Source: Longimicrobium sp. (GTDB taxonomy: Bacteria; Gemmatimonadota; Gemmatimonadetes; Longimicrobiales; Longimicrobiaceae). From it: a stretch of 5,595 bases of DNA. The stretch lies in assembly GCA_030446945.1 (NCBI GenBank), contig JAUJMI010000264.1, positions 1 to 5,595 on the forward strand. The letters run 5' to 3'. A program made the translations under genes and the position numbers. Shown here piece after piece: positions 1 to 5,486 of this stretch. Positions within the stretch are counted from its first letter, which is position 1. Each line of letters starts with the position of its first letter. The notes below the pieces were generated by a model that saw nothing but the letters and a program-made list of their open reading frames with translations, was not told the origin of the DNA and did not search any database.

Positions 1-210
1 GTTAAAGCTTGTTTTTTTCTGTTTTGTTTTTTTTTGTTGTGTCTTTTACTTATATTAAACCCTAGATAATAATATTTACAACACCATTGTTTTTCTCGCG
101 CGCGGGGGGGGTGGGGGGGGGGGGGTGGGGGGGTTGGGGGGTGGGGGGGGGGGGGCCCCGGCGCCCCCCCCCCCGGGGGCCCCCGGGCCGGGGGCGCCGG
201 GGCCCCCGCC
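1..210. other. Anomalous contig-end sequence (AT-rich block then G/C homopolymers)
   Basis: Bases 1 to about 95 are AT-rich with several T runs, unlike the rest of the window. From about 103 to 155 the plus strand is almost pure G broken by single T residues, and from about 156 to 210 it is alternating runs of C and G. No codon structure, ribosome site or recognisable gene is visible. Long G runs of this kind are a known artefact of two-colour short-read sequencing, and the abrupt composition changes suggest poorly supported or chimeric sequence at a contig end. Proline- or glycine-rich reading frames across this stretch are products of the homopolymers and are not called. A genuine GC-skewed repeat cannot be excluded from sequence alone. 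Confidence 0.7.
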
Positions 211-222
211 GTTCGGGATGTG

Positions 223-244
223 GCGCATCGGCGTGCCGATGCGC
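223..244 (-). terminator. Stem-loop downstream of the Thr-rich lipoprotein gene
   Basis: A perfect 9-bp inverted repeat (GCGCATCGG / CCGATGCGC) encloses a 4-base loop, lying 39 bases beyond the stop codon of the minus-strand lipoprotein gene. Its position suits a transcription terminator or an mRNA 3'-end stabiliser. No T run follows on the minus strand, so classical intrinsic termination is not shown; the downstream sequence also merges into the doubtful contig end. Confidence 0.5.
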
Positions 245-283
245 TCGACTCCGGGTGGGGGCTGGGTGCCCCTACGGCTCACT

Positions 284-559
284 TCACGGGGTGGTGGTGG
301 CCGGGGCCGTGCCCGTGGCCGGAACGACCTCGGTGCGCACGGTGGTGTCGGCTTCGACGACCGTGGTCGTCTGGACCGCGGCGGTGTCGGTGGTCACGAC
401 CGGGGTCTGCACCATCGTGGTGTCCTGCGTGGTGACCATCTCGGTGCTCTGGTCGACGACCTTGCCCTCACCCTCGGCGGTGGCGCCCTCTTCACCGCCG
501 CAGGCGGCGAGGGAAACCGCCGACGCCAGCGCGATGATCGCGAAGAAGTTGTTCTTCAT
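284..559 (-). CDS. Small Thr/Val-rich lipoprotein of unknown function
   Basis: A 91-residue protein with a lipoprotein signal peptide: Lys2, a hydrophobic stretch at about 5-18, and a lipobox ending LAAC with the lipidated Cys at residue 20. The mature part opens with a Gly/Glu-rich acidic linker (21-33). Residues 39-90 are then very rich in threonine (20 of the last 53 residues) in recurring patterns of TT or DTT followed by Val, giving a low-complexity, probably extended or beta-prone tail that ends in Ala/Pro/Thr. No enzymatic motif is visible. The ATG at 559 is chosen because AGGTGG lies 8 bases upstream and the signal peptide begins there; an in-frame extension to 802 has no such support. 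It is 268 bases beyond app1 and probably has its own promoter. It is predicted to be anchored in a membrane facing the periplasm or outside. Function is unknown; many high-GC environmental bacteria carry similar short Asp/Thr-rich lipoproteins. Confidence 0.8.
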   Translation of the reverse strand: MKNNFFAIIALASAVSLAACGGEEGATAEGEGKVVDQSTEMVTTQDTTMVQTPVVTTDTAAVQTTTVVEADTTVRTEVVPATGTAPATTTP

Positions 560-609
560 GCTCGTATCCACCTGTTCTGAAGTTGAGGGCGGGCGTCGTG
601 CCCGTCCGT

Positions 610-632
610 GCCCGCGAGGCGCTCTCGCGGGC
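610..632 (-). other. Strong hairpin in the leader of the lipoprotein gene
   Basis: A perfect 9-bp inverted repeat (GCCCGCGAG / CTCGCGGGC) with a 5-base loop lies 51-73 bases upstream of the lipoprotein start codon. A second, smaller hairpin (5-bp stem, 590-604) sits between it and the start. Both would form in the 5' untranslated RNA if transcription begins upstream of 632. They could affect message stability or translation, or the larger one could be a late terminator for app1. No T run follows, and no known riboswitch fold is recognised. Confidence 0.4.
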
Positions 633-767
633 TCGGCGGCATGCTCCTCAATTGCACAGGGCGCACCAGAATGCCGCACCCGTCCCGCGCTGGAATTTGT
701 GGCGGAACTGCTCGCGATTCGATCACGGACAACGCAGTCGGCCACCGTCCAAAGGGCGTTCTGCCGC

Positions 768-801
768 TGTTCACTGAACGGCACGGTTCGTTCAGTGAAC
801 A
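768..801. promoter_or_regulatory. Paired palindromes, candidate tandem operator
   Basis: Two 11-bp odd-centred palindromes, GTTCACTGAAC (769-779) and GTTCAGTGAAC (790-800), are centred 21 bases apart, close to two turns of the helix. Together they also form one perfect 13-bp inverted repeat (768-780 with 789-801) with an 8-base spacer. The element lies 27 bases past the app1 stop and 209 bases upstream of the lipoprotein start on the same strand. Two dyad sites on the same helical face are typical of a cooperative dimeric repressor or activator site. The alternative is a terminator or mRNA-end hairpin for the lipid operon, but there is no T run after it on either strand. Confidence 0.45.
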
Positions 802-827
802 CCCATTCCGCGTCCCGATTGCACCGC

Positions 828-1952
828 CTAATTTCCGGGTCGGTCCGACTGCCGCTCCGCTTCCCGCCGCACCTCGTCGCGGCCCGCCTCGTCGATGAGG
901 CCGTTCTCGTACGCGTGCTCGGCGGCGCGGCGCGTATCCTCCATGCGGAGCATGGGGACGCCGTGCTCGCGCAGCCGGCGCGCGATGTCGTCCACGCCGT
1001 CGTCCCGCTCCGGGCCGCTCACGTCGTGGATGTAGACCGCACGCACCCGCCCGGGGTGCCGCTCCACCACCTCCCGGTATAGCTCCGGATCCTTCATCCC
1101 GCTGTCGCCCACCAGGACGAAGGGCAGCTCGGGGTAGGCGCGCATCAGGAGGTCGATGCTCTCCCACTTGTGCCGCTGGCTCCCCATCACCTCCGACTCC
1201 TGCTCGAACAGACGCAGATCGCTTAGAAAGAGGGGGCCGGGCGGGATGTCGTTCGCCTCGATGAACTCGTCCAGCAGGTCGTAGAGGTTCCACCCGCTCA
1301 TGGACACGTAGAACACCGGGTTCTCGCCGCGCCCGTCCGGCCCCCGGGCCAGGGCACGGTAGAGCGCCGGGACCCCCGCAAAGGCGACCCGGTCGCGCGC
1401 GCCGTGCTCGAAGACGATCTCGATCTCGCGGAGCAGATCGGAGGACCGGGTGCGGATGATGGTGTCGTCGATGTCGCTGATCACCCCGAACTCCGCGTGG
1501 GGAGAGGGAACGAGCACCGGCGCCTGGACCACGCGGCACGCGGGACGCCCCACCGATTCCACCAGCTCCATCTCCACGCGGTGCCAGCCGGCCTCCAGAG
1601 GCGTGTCGGGCACCACGTCCAGTACGAAGTACCCTTCGCCGTCGGTGGTCGTCTCCCAGCTGCGCTCCCCCAGGCTTGCGCGTACGCGCGCGCCGGGGAT
1701 CTCGTCGCTCTCCAGCCGGCGCAGCATGTTCAGCACGTTGCGCCCCATCGACGACGACGCCTGCGCCAGTCCCTCCACACCCGTTCGCTCGCGCACCCGG
1801 CCGCGCACGTGCAGCAGATCGGGGGTGCCGAAGGAGCGGAAAACCAGCAGCTGGACGGGATCCAGGATGCCCAGCCGGTCCTCCAGCCGCAGCTTCCAAC
1901 CCGGTCGCGCGTCGGGGTCGGGGGTGCGGGGAATCGCGTTGGAGTCGGGCAT
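828..1952 (-). CDS. App1-family phosphatidate phosphatase (DUF2183)
   Basis: A 374-residue protein matching the bacterial App1 (DUF2183) family of HAD-like phosphatases. In yeast, App1 removes phosphate from phosphatidate to give diacylglycerol. Residues 85-135 resemble the beta-sandwich that usually precedes the catalytic domain (PGARVRA, then a TDGEGYF turn). The catalytic domain starts near 155 with SDIDDTI, the family DxDxT motif (Asp160, Asp162, Thr164; Asp160 the expected nucleophile). It continues with FYVSMSGWN (214-222), FLSDL (242-246), HKWESI around Lys262, and VGDSGMKDPE (281-290), supplying the acidic magnesium site at Asp283 and Asp288. There is no signal peptide or membrane segment, so it is probably cytoplasmic and acts at the membrane surface. 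GAGAGG lies 5 bases before the ATG at 1952. It follows the cardiolipin synthase gene by 72 bases on the same strand, consistent with co-transcription. The native substrate of bacterial members is poorly established, so the lipid substrate is inferred. Confidence 0.9.
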   Translation of the reverse strand: MPDSNAIPRTPDPDARPGWKLRLEDRLGILDPVQLLVFRSFGTPDLLHVRGRVRERTGVEGLAQASSSMGRNVLNMLRRLESDEIPGARVRASLGERSWETTTDGEGYFVLDVVPDTPLEAGWHRVEMELVESVGRPACRVVQAPVLVPSPHAEFGVISDIDDTIIRTRSSDLLREIEIVFEHGARDRVAFAGVPALYRALARGPDGRGENPVFYVSMSGWNLYDLLDEFIEANDIPPGPLFLSDLRLFEQESEVMGSQRHKWESIDLLMRAYPELPFVLVGDSGMKDPELYREVVERHPGRVRAVYIHDVSGPERDDGVDDIARRLREHGVPMLRMEDTRRAAEHAYENGLIDEAGRDEVRREAERQSDRPGN

Positions 1953-1988
1953 GCGGGCCTCTCGTGGTGAGCTCGGGTGGAAAGGAAT

Positions 1989-2026
1989 CGGCCCGGGGTC
2001 CGCGCCTCCGCGGGCGGCCCGGGGTC
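1989..2026. repeat. 12-bp direct repeat around the end of the cardiolipin synthase gene
   Basis: The sequence CGGCCCGGGGTC occurs at 1989-2000 and again at 2015-2026, a period of 26 bases. The second copy overlaps the stop codon of the minus-strand cardiolipin synthase gene. Between the copies is a small hairpin (CCGCG / CGCGG, 2000-2013). It may be a simple local duplication, or it may be involved in mRNA processing between the two lipid genes. Confidence 0.5.
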
Positions 2027-3455
2027 ACAGGATGGGGCTCAGCAGCATGGCCGTGTGCTCCAGGTACTGCTTGTGGCGCGGGCGGCGCGCCCATGCTTCC
2101 GCGTCCACGCGCTCGGCTCCGCGCAGGTATCTCTGCTGCACATCGCGCAGCCGGTCCGTGCACCCGCCGTCGAAGATCAGCAGGACGTCCTCGTAGTTCA
2201 GGAACAGCGAGCGGCGGTCCAGGTTGGCCGTCCCCACGGGCGCCACGGCGCGGTCGATGGAGAGGGTCTTGGCGTGCACCACTCCGCCCGGGTGGCGGTG
2301 AATGCGGACCCCGGCCTCCAGCAGCGCGCCGAAGTAGCCGCGCGCCGCCGCGTCGGCCGCCCGCCGGTCGCTCCGCAGCGGAACCAGCACGTCCACGCGC
2401 ACTCCGCGCAGCGCCGCCAGACGCAGCGCCAGCAGGATCGGCTCGTCCGGAACCAGGTACGGGGTGGTGAGGATGAGCGTTTCGGTCGCTTCACCGATCG
2501 CCTGCACCAGGACGTGCTGAATCGCGTGATACGGATAGCTGGGCCCCCCGGGGATGGTCTGCACCGGGACGCGCCCCGCCTCGCGCGGCTCTGGAAAGAC
2601 GCCGGCGCCGCGGAGGAGCTCGCCGGTGGCGAAGTACCAGTCTTCCACGAAGAGCATCTGGAGCTGGAGGACGGCGGCACCCTCCACACGGGCGGAGATC
2701 TGGTGCCAGACTCCCTCGTCAAGCATAAACCTGGGGTCGTGGATGTTGTCCGACCCCGTGTAGCCGACCCGTCCGTCGACGACCGCGACTTTGCGGTGGT
2801 TGCGCACGTCCACGCGGGAGAGGGGCTGGCGGAGGAGGTGAATGGGAAGCGCCGGGTGCACCCTGATCCCGTGCCGCCGCATCCACGGCCCCAGCGCCCG
2901 GCGCATGCTGCGGGATGCCCATCCGTCGCACAGGACGCGGCACTCCACCCCGCGCGATGCCGCGCGCGCCAGGGCCTCGGCCACGCGGCGCCCGGTGGCG
3001 TCGTCCACGTACTGGTAAAAGAGCAGGTGCGCGTGGCGCTCCGCGCGATCCACGTCGCCGATCAGCCGGTCCACCATGTTGCCCGGGGCGTCCAGCAGCT
3101 CCACCGCGTTGCCGCCCACGATGGGGAAGCCGCCGATCTGATCGGTGACGATCCGCTCCGCCAGGCGGATCAGGTCGCGGTGCCCGGGTGCCGCCGCTTC
3201 GCGGATGCGGAAGGCCCGGGCCCCCCCGATGAGGTCCCGGGTCTCCACCTGTTCCCGCACCTCGCGGTGGCGTCTGGCGTTGCGCGCCAGGCCGAAGCGG
3301 GCCAGCCAGAGGTAGAAGAGCGTTCCGGCGCGTGGAAAGAGGAAGATGGGCGCGAGCCAGGCCATGGCGTGCGTGGGCCCGTGCCGCCGGGCCACGAGCG
3401 GGATCATCACCAGGCGGATCGCCCACCCCGTCACCCCGCGGATGCCGAAGCTCAC
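2025..3455 (-). CDS. Cardiolipin synthase / phospholipase D-superfamily protein
   Basis: A 476-residue protein, the usual length of bacterial cardiolipin synthases of the phospholipase D superfamily. These condense two phosphatidylglycerols (or phosphatidylglycerol with phosphatidylethanolamine) into cardiolipin at the inner membrane. The N terminus has two hydrophobic segments (about 8-22 and 30-53); the second contains FPRAGTLFYLWLAR, like the PLDc_N motif of Cls proteins. Both catalytic HKD motifs are complete: His220, Lys222, Asp227 and His394, Lys396, Asp401. The second has Arg402 where many members have Gly. GS/GT residues follow each (TGSDN at 234-237; GTANLDRRS from 408). GTG at 3455 is chosen because GGAGAG lies 5 bases upstream, the membrane segment starts there, and G/C-ending codons begin there; an open extension to 4115 has poor codon usage. 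It lies directly downstream of the DUF1353 gene and upstream of app1. Phospholipase D activity cannot be ruled out from motifs alone. Confidence 0.9.
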   Translation of the reverse strand: MSFGIRGVTGWAIRLVMIPLVARRHGPTHAMAWLAPIFLFPRAGTLFYLWLARFGLARNARRHREVREQVETRDLIGGARAFRIREAAAPGHRDLIRLAERIVTDQIGGFPIVGGNAVELLDAPGNMVDRLIGDVDRAERHAHLLFYQYVDDATGRRVAEALARAASRGVECRVLCDGWASRSMRRALGPWMRRHGIRVHPALPIHLLRQPLSRVDVRNHRKVAVVDGRVGYTGSDNIHDPRFMLDEGVWHQISARVEGAAVLQLQMLFVEDWYFATGELLRGAGVFPEPREAGRVPVQTIPGGPSYPYHAIQHVLVQAIGEATETLILTTPYLVPDEPILLALRLAALRGVRVDVLVPLRSDRRAADAAARGYFGALLEAGVRIHRHPGGVVHAKTLSIDRAVAPVGTANLDRRSLFLNYEDVLLIFDGGCTDRLRDVQQRYLRGAERVDAEAWARRPRHKQYLEHTAMLLSPIL

Positions 3456-3460
3456 CGTTG

Positions 3461-3466
3461 CTCTCC
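3461..3466 (-). promoter_or_regulatory. Ribosome binding site fixing the GTG start of cardiolipin synthase
   Basis: GGAGAG on the minus strand sits 5 bases before the GTG at 3455. It marks this GTG as the start, in agreement with the jump in G/C-ending codons and the start of the hydrophobic N terminus. The site lies inside or just after the end of the upstream DUF1353 gene, so translation of the two may be coupled. Confidence 0.7.
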
Positions 3467-3480
3467 GTGCGCCAGAGGAA

Positions 3481-3876
3481 TCAATCCAGACCGGAGAAGC
3501 GGCTCCCGCGCACGCCCCAGTGCGTCCACCCCAGCACGCGCGCGCGCGCCCACGCCACGGCGCGGCGCGCCGCCATCGTCGTAGATGAAATCGTGCGCCA
3601 GCGGCCCCGTCACCCCCAGCGCGAACGCGTTCGTCCAGCGGCGCAGCGGCGCGGGAATCGAGGCCAGGTCCGACTCCCACCCGCGCGGGGCGGTGAGCGT
3701 GAACGCCTCCTCCTGGCAGCTCCACTCTTCCTGGAGCACCCAGAGGTGCTCGTGGGGCCGCGCGCGGATGGCCGGGATACCAGCCCCGTCTCCTCCACGC
3801 GCGTGGGCGTGGTGATGAACTCCGGCTCTCCCGAGCCGCGCGCGGCTCGCAGCGCACGTACCGCTTCACTCTCCAC
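3481..3876 (-). pseudogene. DUF1353-family protein, reading frame interrupted twice
   Basis: The pieces match the DUF1353 family, short proteins of unknown function found in bacteria and phages. The first frame (3876-3784) gives EFITTPTRVEETG, the family's N-terminal strand. The next frame continues with IPAIRARPHEHLW and holds the signature SDLASIP (Asp encoded at 3668-3670) and HDFIY (His at 3593-3595). Translation is restored across the first break by one extra G in the GGGG run at 3784-3787. After about 3578, G/C-ending codons return to the first frame, which runs through a Trp-rich tail (RVLGWTHWGVRG) to a TGA at 3481; one base must be skipped there. If the middle frame is simply followed, it ends at 3452, overlapping the next start by 4 bases, but its codon usage is poor. 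The start is probably GTG at 3876, with GGAG 6 bases before it. The rejoined product is about 131 residues, soluble, with no signal peptide. It may be an intact gene damaged by sequencing errors. Its role beside the lipid enzymes is unknown. Confidence 0.6.
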
Positions 3877-4177
3877 CGATCGCTCCGTCGCGGGGCACGC
3901 CCGCGCCGCTGTCGTGCGGGCCGCACGGCTAGAGGGTAGTGGCCGCCTATCTCGTGAACAGGGGCGTCCGTAGCAGGCGTTCTGAAGCGCCGCCGCGCAA
4001 CGCGGGACCCCCGCCCGGCTCCTCCGCGCACGGAAGATGCCGGGGCCGGGATCTGTCGGGGCAGATCCAAGGCTCCTGGCGCCGTCCCTGCGCTCCTCTG
4101 CTCCCGATCCGGCACGTCCCCGGCCGAGCCCCGCCGCCGGCATTCGGGAGGTCCACAGCACCACAGGGAGTCCGCGC
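3877..4177. promoter_or_regulatory. Divergent intergenic region between the lipid operon and the lipoprotein genes
   Basis: About 300 bases with no convincing gene: short reading frames here lack ribosome sites and G/C third-position bias. It must contain the promoters of the leftward lipid operon and probably of the rightward lipoprotein gene, but I cannot see a clear -35/-10 pair. Two dyads stand out. One is CGTGCGG/CCGCACG around one central base (3913-3927), 37 bases upstream of the DUF1353 start. The other is GGATCTG/CAGATCC with a 6-base loop (4049-4068). Either could be an operator or a small hairpin. Confidence 0.4.
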
Positions 4178-4416
4178 ATGACGTTCAACAACCGGGTCGC
4201 CGCGATCGCAGCGGTCGTGACGCTCGCCGCCTGCGGAGAGCGCGAGCCGGAGGGTGCGGTTGGCCGCGCCACCATCGACACCACCAACGTGACCGCGATC
4301 GACGGCTGTCCGCCGAGCAGCTCAAGCGCCGGGCCGAGCCGGTGACCGCGCGGGAGGCCGAGCAGCTCGGATACCCCACACTCGATCCGGACAGCGCGCC
4401 GCCACCCCCGCCCTGA
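4178..4416 (+). CDS. Small lipoprotein of unknown function, one apparent frameshift
   Basis: The ATG at 4178 follows AGGGAG by 7 bases and opens a lipoprotein signal peptide with a hydrophobic stretch and lipobox LAAC (lipidated Cys19). The first frame continues through an Asp/Thr-rich linker to about residue 42, after which it ends at a TGA at 4343-4345 as a 55-residue product with a Ser/Pro tail of poor codon usage. A shifted frame from about 4306 instead reads LSAEQLKRRAEPVTAREAEQ, a charged helix-like segment, then a proline-rich end and a TGA at 4414-4416, all with strong G/C third positions. One extra G in the GG at 4304-4305 joins the two into a 79-residue protein. The mature protein would be a short, charged, membrane-anchored periplasmic lipoprotein. 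No known family is recognised. The shift may be a sequencing error or a real mutation. Confidence 0.65.
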
Positions 4417-4741
4417 GCGCATCGACGGGGAAAGATTGACCCCGCTTCCTTAAGGGAGCGCTACGCCGCGCCTGCGTCCGCGACGCCGCGGGTGCGGAGT
4501 GAAGGGTACGACCGGCGCCACCCGCAGCGGACCGGCCTCCTACGGCCCGGGCCGGGGGAGGGGTCAGTCGGAAGCCGGTGGCATGGATCGCTTCCTTCAC
4601 TCTCGCGCGAACCCGGCCCGGAGGCACGGACCGGGCGGCGCTCCGTTCGGGAGGTTGAGTGCTCGCGGGACCGCATCGGCCGAACAGCGGGCTCACACCT
4701 GCCGGTTCCTTGTTTTTGCACCAGCGTTCGGGAGAGGCGCT
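4417..4741. other. Intergenic region upstream of the secreted-repeat lipoprotein
   Basis: There are 325 bases without a supported gene. An inverted repeat at 4443-4460 (see its own entry) could end the upstream message. TTGACC at 4436-4441 resembles a -35 element, but no good -10 follows at 16-18 bases. A short T run at 4712-4716 precedes the next ribosome site. Open frames crossing the region have random codon usage and no starts with ribosome sites. Confidence 0.4.
4443..4460 (+). terminator. Possible terminator hairpin after the small lipoprotein gene
   Basis: CGCTTCCTT is followed directly by AAGGGAGCG, a 9-bp inverted repeat with one G-T pair centred on CTTAAG. As RNA it would fold as a 6-bp stem with a 6-base loop, starting 27 bases after the TGA at 4416. 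There is no T run, so it is only a weak terminator candidate and could equally be a protein-binding dyad. Confidence 0.3.
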
Positions 4742-5299
4742 ATGAAACAGCGGTGGCGGTTCTGGCCCGTGGCGGGTCTGGTTTCCTTTGTCCTCGCGGG
4801 GTGCGATTGGCCACAGGCAGATGACTCCGCCGTGGAGATCCGGGGAGCCGAGCCGGGTGCAGCGGTCGCGCCGACGCGGCCTCCCCCGGCTTTCCCCACC
4901 GGGCTCGCCGAATGGATCCCCGAGGATACCGTGCGGGGAGCCCTCACCCTGGGGCGCACGCCCGTTCTCGGTCCGTTCATCGCGGACGACCGGGGGCGTG
5001 CGCTGTACATGTTCACGGAAGACCGGCCAGGCACCAGCAACTGCTATGCGGGCTGTGCCGAGAAGTGGCAGCCCTTCCTGGCGCCGGCGGGAAATCCACG
5101 GGCCGCCGCGAAGGGGGTCGCGCAGGGATCGATCGGGCTTATCCAGCGGCAGAACGGCGCCAACCAGGTGACCTTTGGCGGGCATCCGCTCTACTACTTC
5201 TACGGGGACGCAGGACCGGGGCAGGCCGCCGGACACGGAGTCCGCGCTTTCGGCGGCACGTGGTATCTCGTCGGTCGCGACAGCGGCCGACTGGATTGA
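4742..5299 (+). CDS. COG4315-type 'secreted repeat' lipoprotein
   Basis: A 185-residue lipoprotein. The signal peptide (KQRWR, then a hydrophobic stretch to about 19) ends in the lipobox LAGC with the lipidated Cys at 21. An Ala/Pro-rich linker (35-55) follows, then two copies of the secreted repeat of unknown function (PF03640-like). The first, about 76-113, reads LGPFIADDRGRALYMFTED, then the Cys pair C101-x3-C105 and EKWQPFLA. The second, about 141-178, reads QVTFGGHPLYYFYGD and ends AFGGTWYLVG. This is the standard layout of COG4315 proteins, which are widespread in actinobacteria and other high-GC bacteria and whose function is unknown; the two cysteines may form a disulfide or bind a ligand. 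ATG at 4742 is preferred because GGAGAGG lies 4 bases upstream and the signal peptide starts there, rather than an in-frame upstream start near 4499. A weak 5-bp hairpin (5304-5318) follows the stop. Confidence 0.9.
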   Translation: MKQRWRFWPVAGLVSFVLAGCDWPQADDSAVEIRGAEPGAAVAPTRPPPAFPTGLAEWIPEDTVRGALTLGRTPVLGPFIADDRGRALYMFTEDRPGTSNCYAGCAEKWQPFLAPAGNPRAAAKGVAQGSIGLIQRQNGANQVTFGGHPLYYFYGDAGPGQAAGHGVRAFGGTWYLVGRDSGRLD

Positions 5300-5486
5300 G
5301 GGGCGCGGCATTCCCGCGGTGCAAGGACGCCGGGCAGAGAGCGGGTGAGCGGCGCGGCGAACTGTGCGAGCCGGTACGGAAACGCGGTCCTACAGTTGCG
5401 GGCCGGGCGTTCGGAAGCGGCCGCGACTGGGCGGCAGGCTGGCGCGGAAAGCGTTGCCGGCGTAATCCCGATCGGGAGCGACATCG
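5300..5486. other. Intergenic gap before the last lipoprotein gene
   Basis: There are 187 bases without a supported gene. A weak hairpin (CGCGG/CCGCG, 5304-5318) lies just after the preceding stop codon. The only other clear element is the GGGAG ribosome site at 5474-5478 for the next gene. No promoter is recognisable by eye. Confidence 0.4.

Noticed and set aside
76..282. Proline-rich reading frame on the minus strand
   Set aside because: It is the translation of the G/C homopolymers at the doubtful contig end and has no ribosome site.
556..642. Short 28-codon frame on the minus strand after GAGGAG
   Set aside because: The purine stretch is only about one base from the ATG, too close for a ribosome site, and the frame overlaps the lipoprotein start without recognisable content.
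87..1082. Long plus-strand reading frame (331 codons)
   Set aside because: It starts in the homopolymer block and runs antisense to the lipoprotein and app1; no family motifs are visible.
556..2163. 535-codon minus-strand frame overlapping app1
   Set aside because: It is an Arg/Pro/Gly-rich shadow of app1 and the end of the cardiolipin synthase gene, a common by-product of high-GC coding DNA.
1977..3584. 535-codon plus-strand frame
   Set aside because: It is antisense to the cardiolipin synthase gene, which has both catalytic motifs and better codon usage.
3456..4115. N-terminal extension of cardiolipin synthase by 220 codons
   Set aside because: Arg/Pro-rich with poor third-position bias; it overlaps the DUF1353 gene, and the GTG at 3455 has a good ribosome site.
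4499..4741. N-terminal extension of the secreted-repeat lipoprotein
   Set aside because: It would place the lipoprotein signal peptide in the middle of the protein; the ATG at 4742 has a strong ribosome site.
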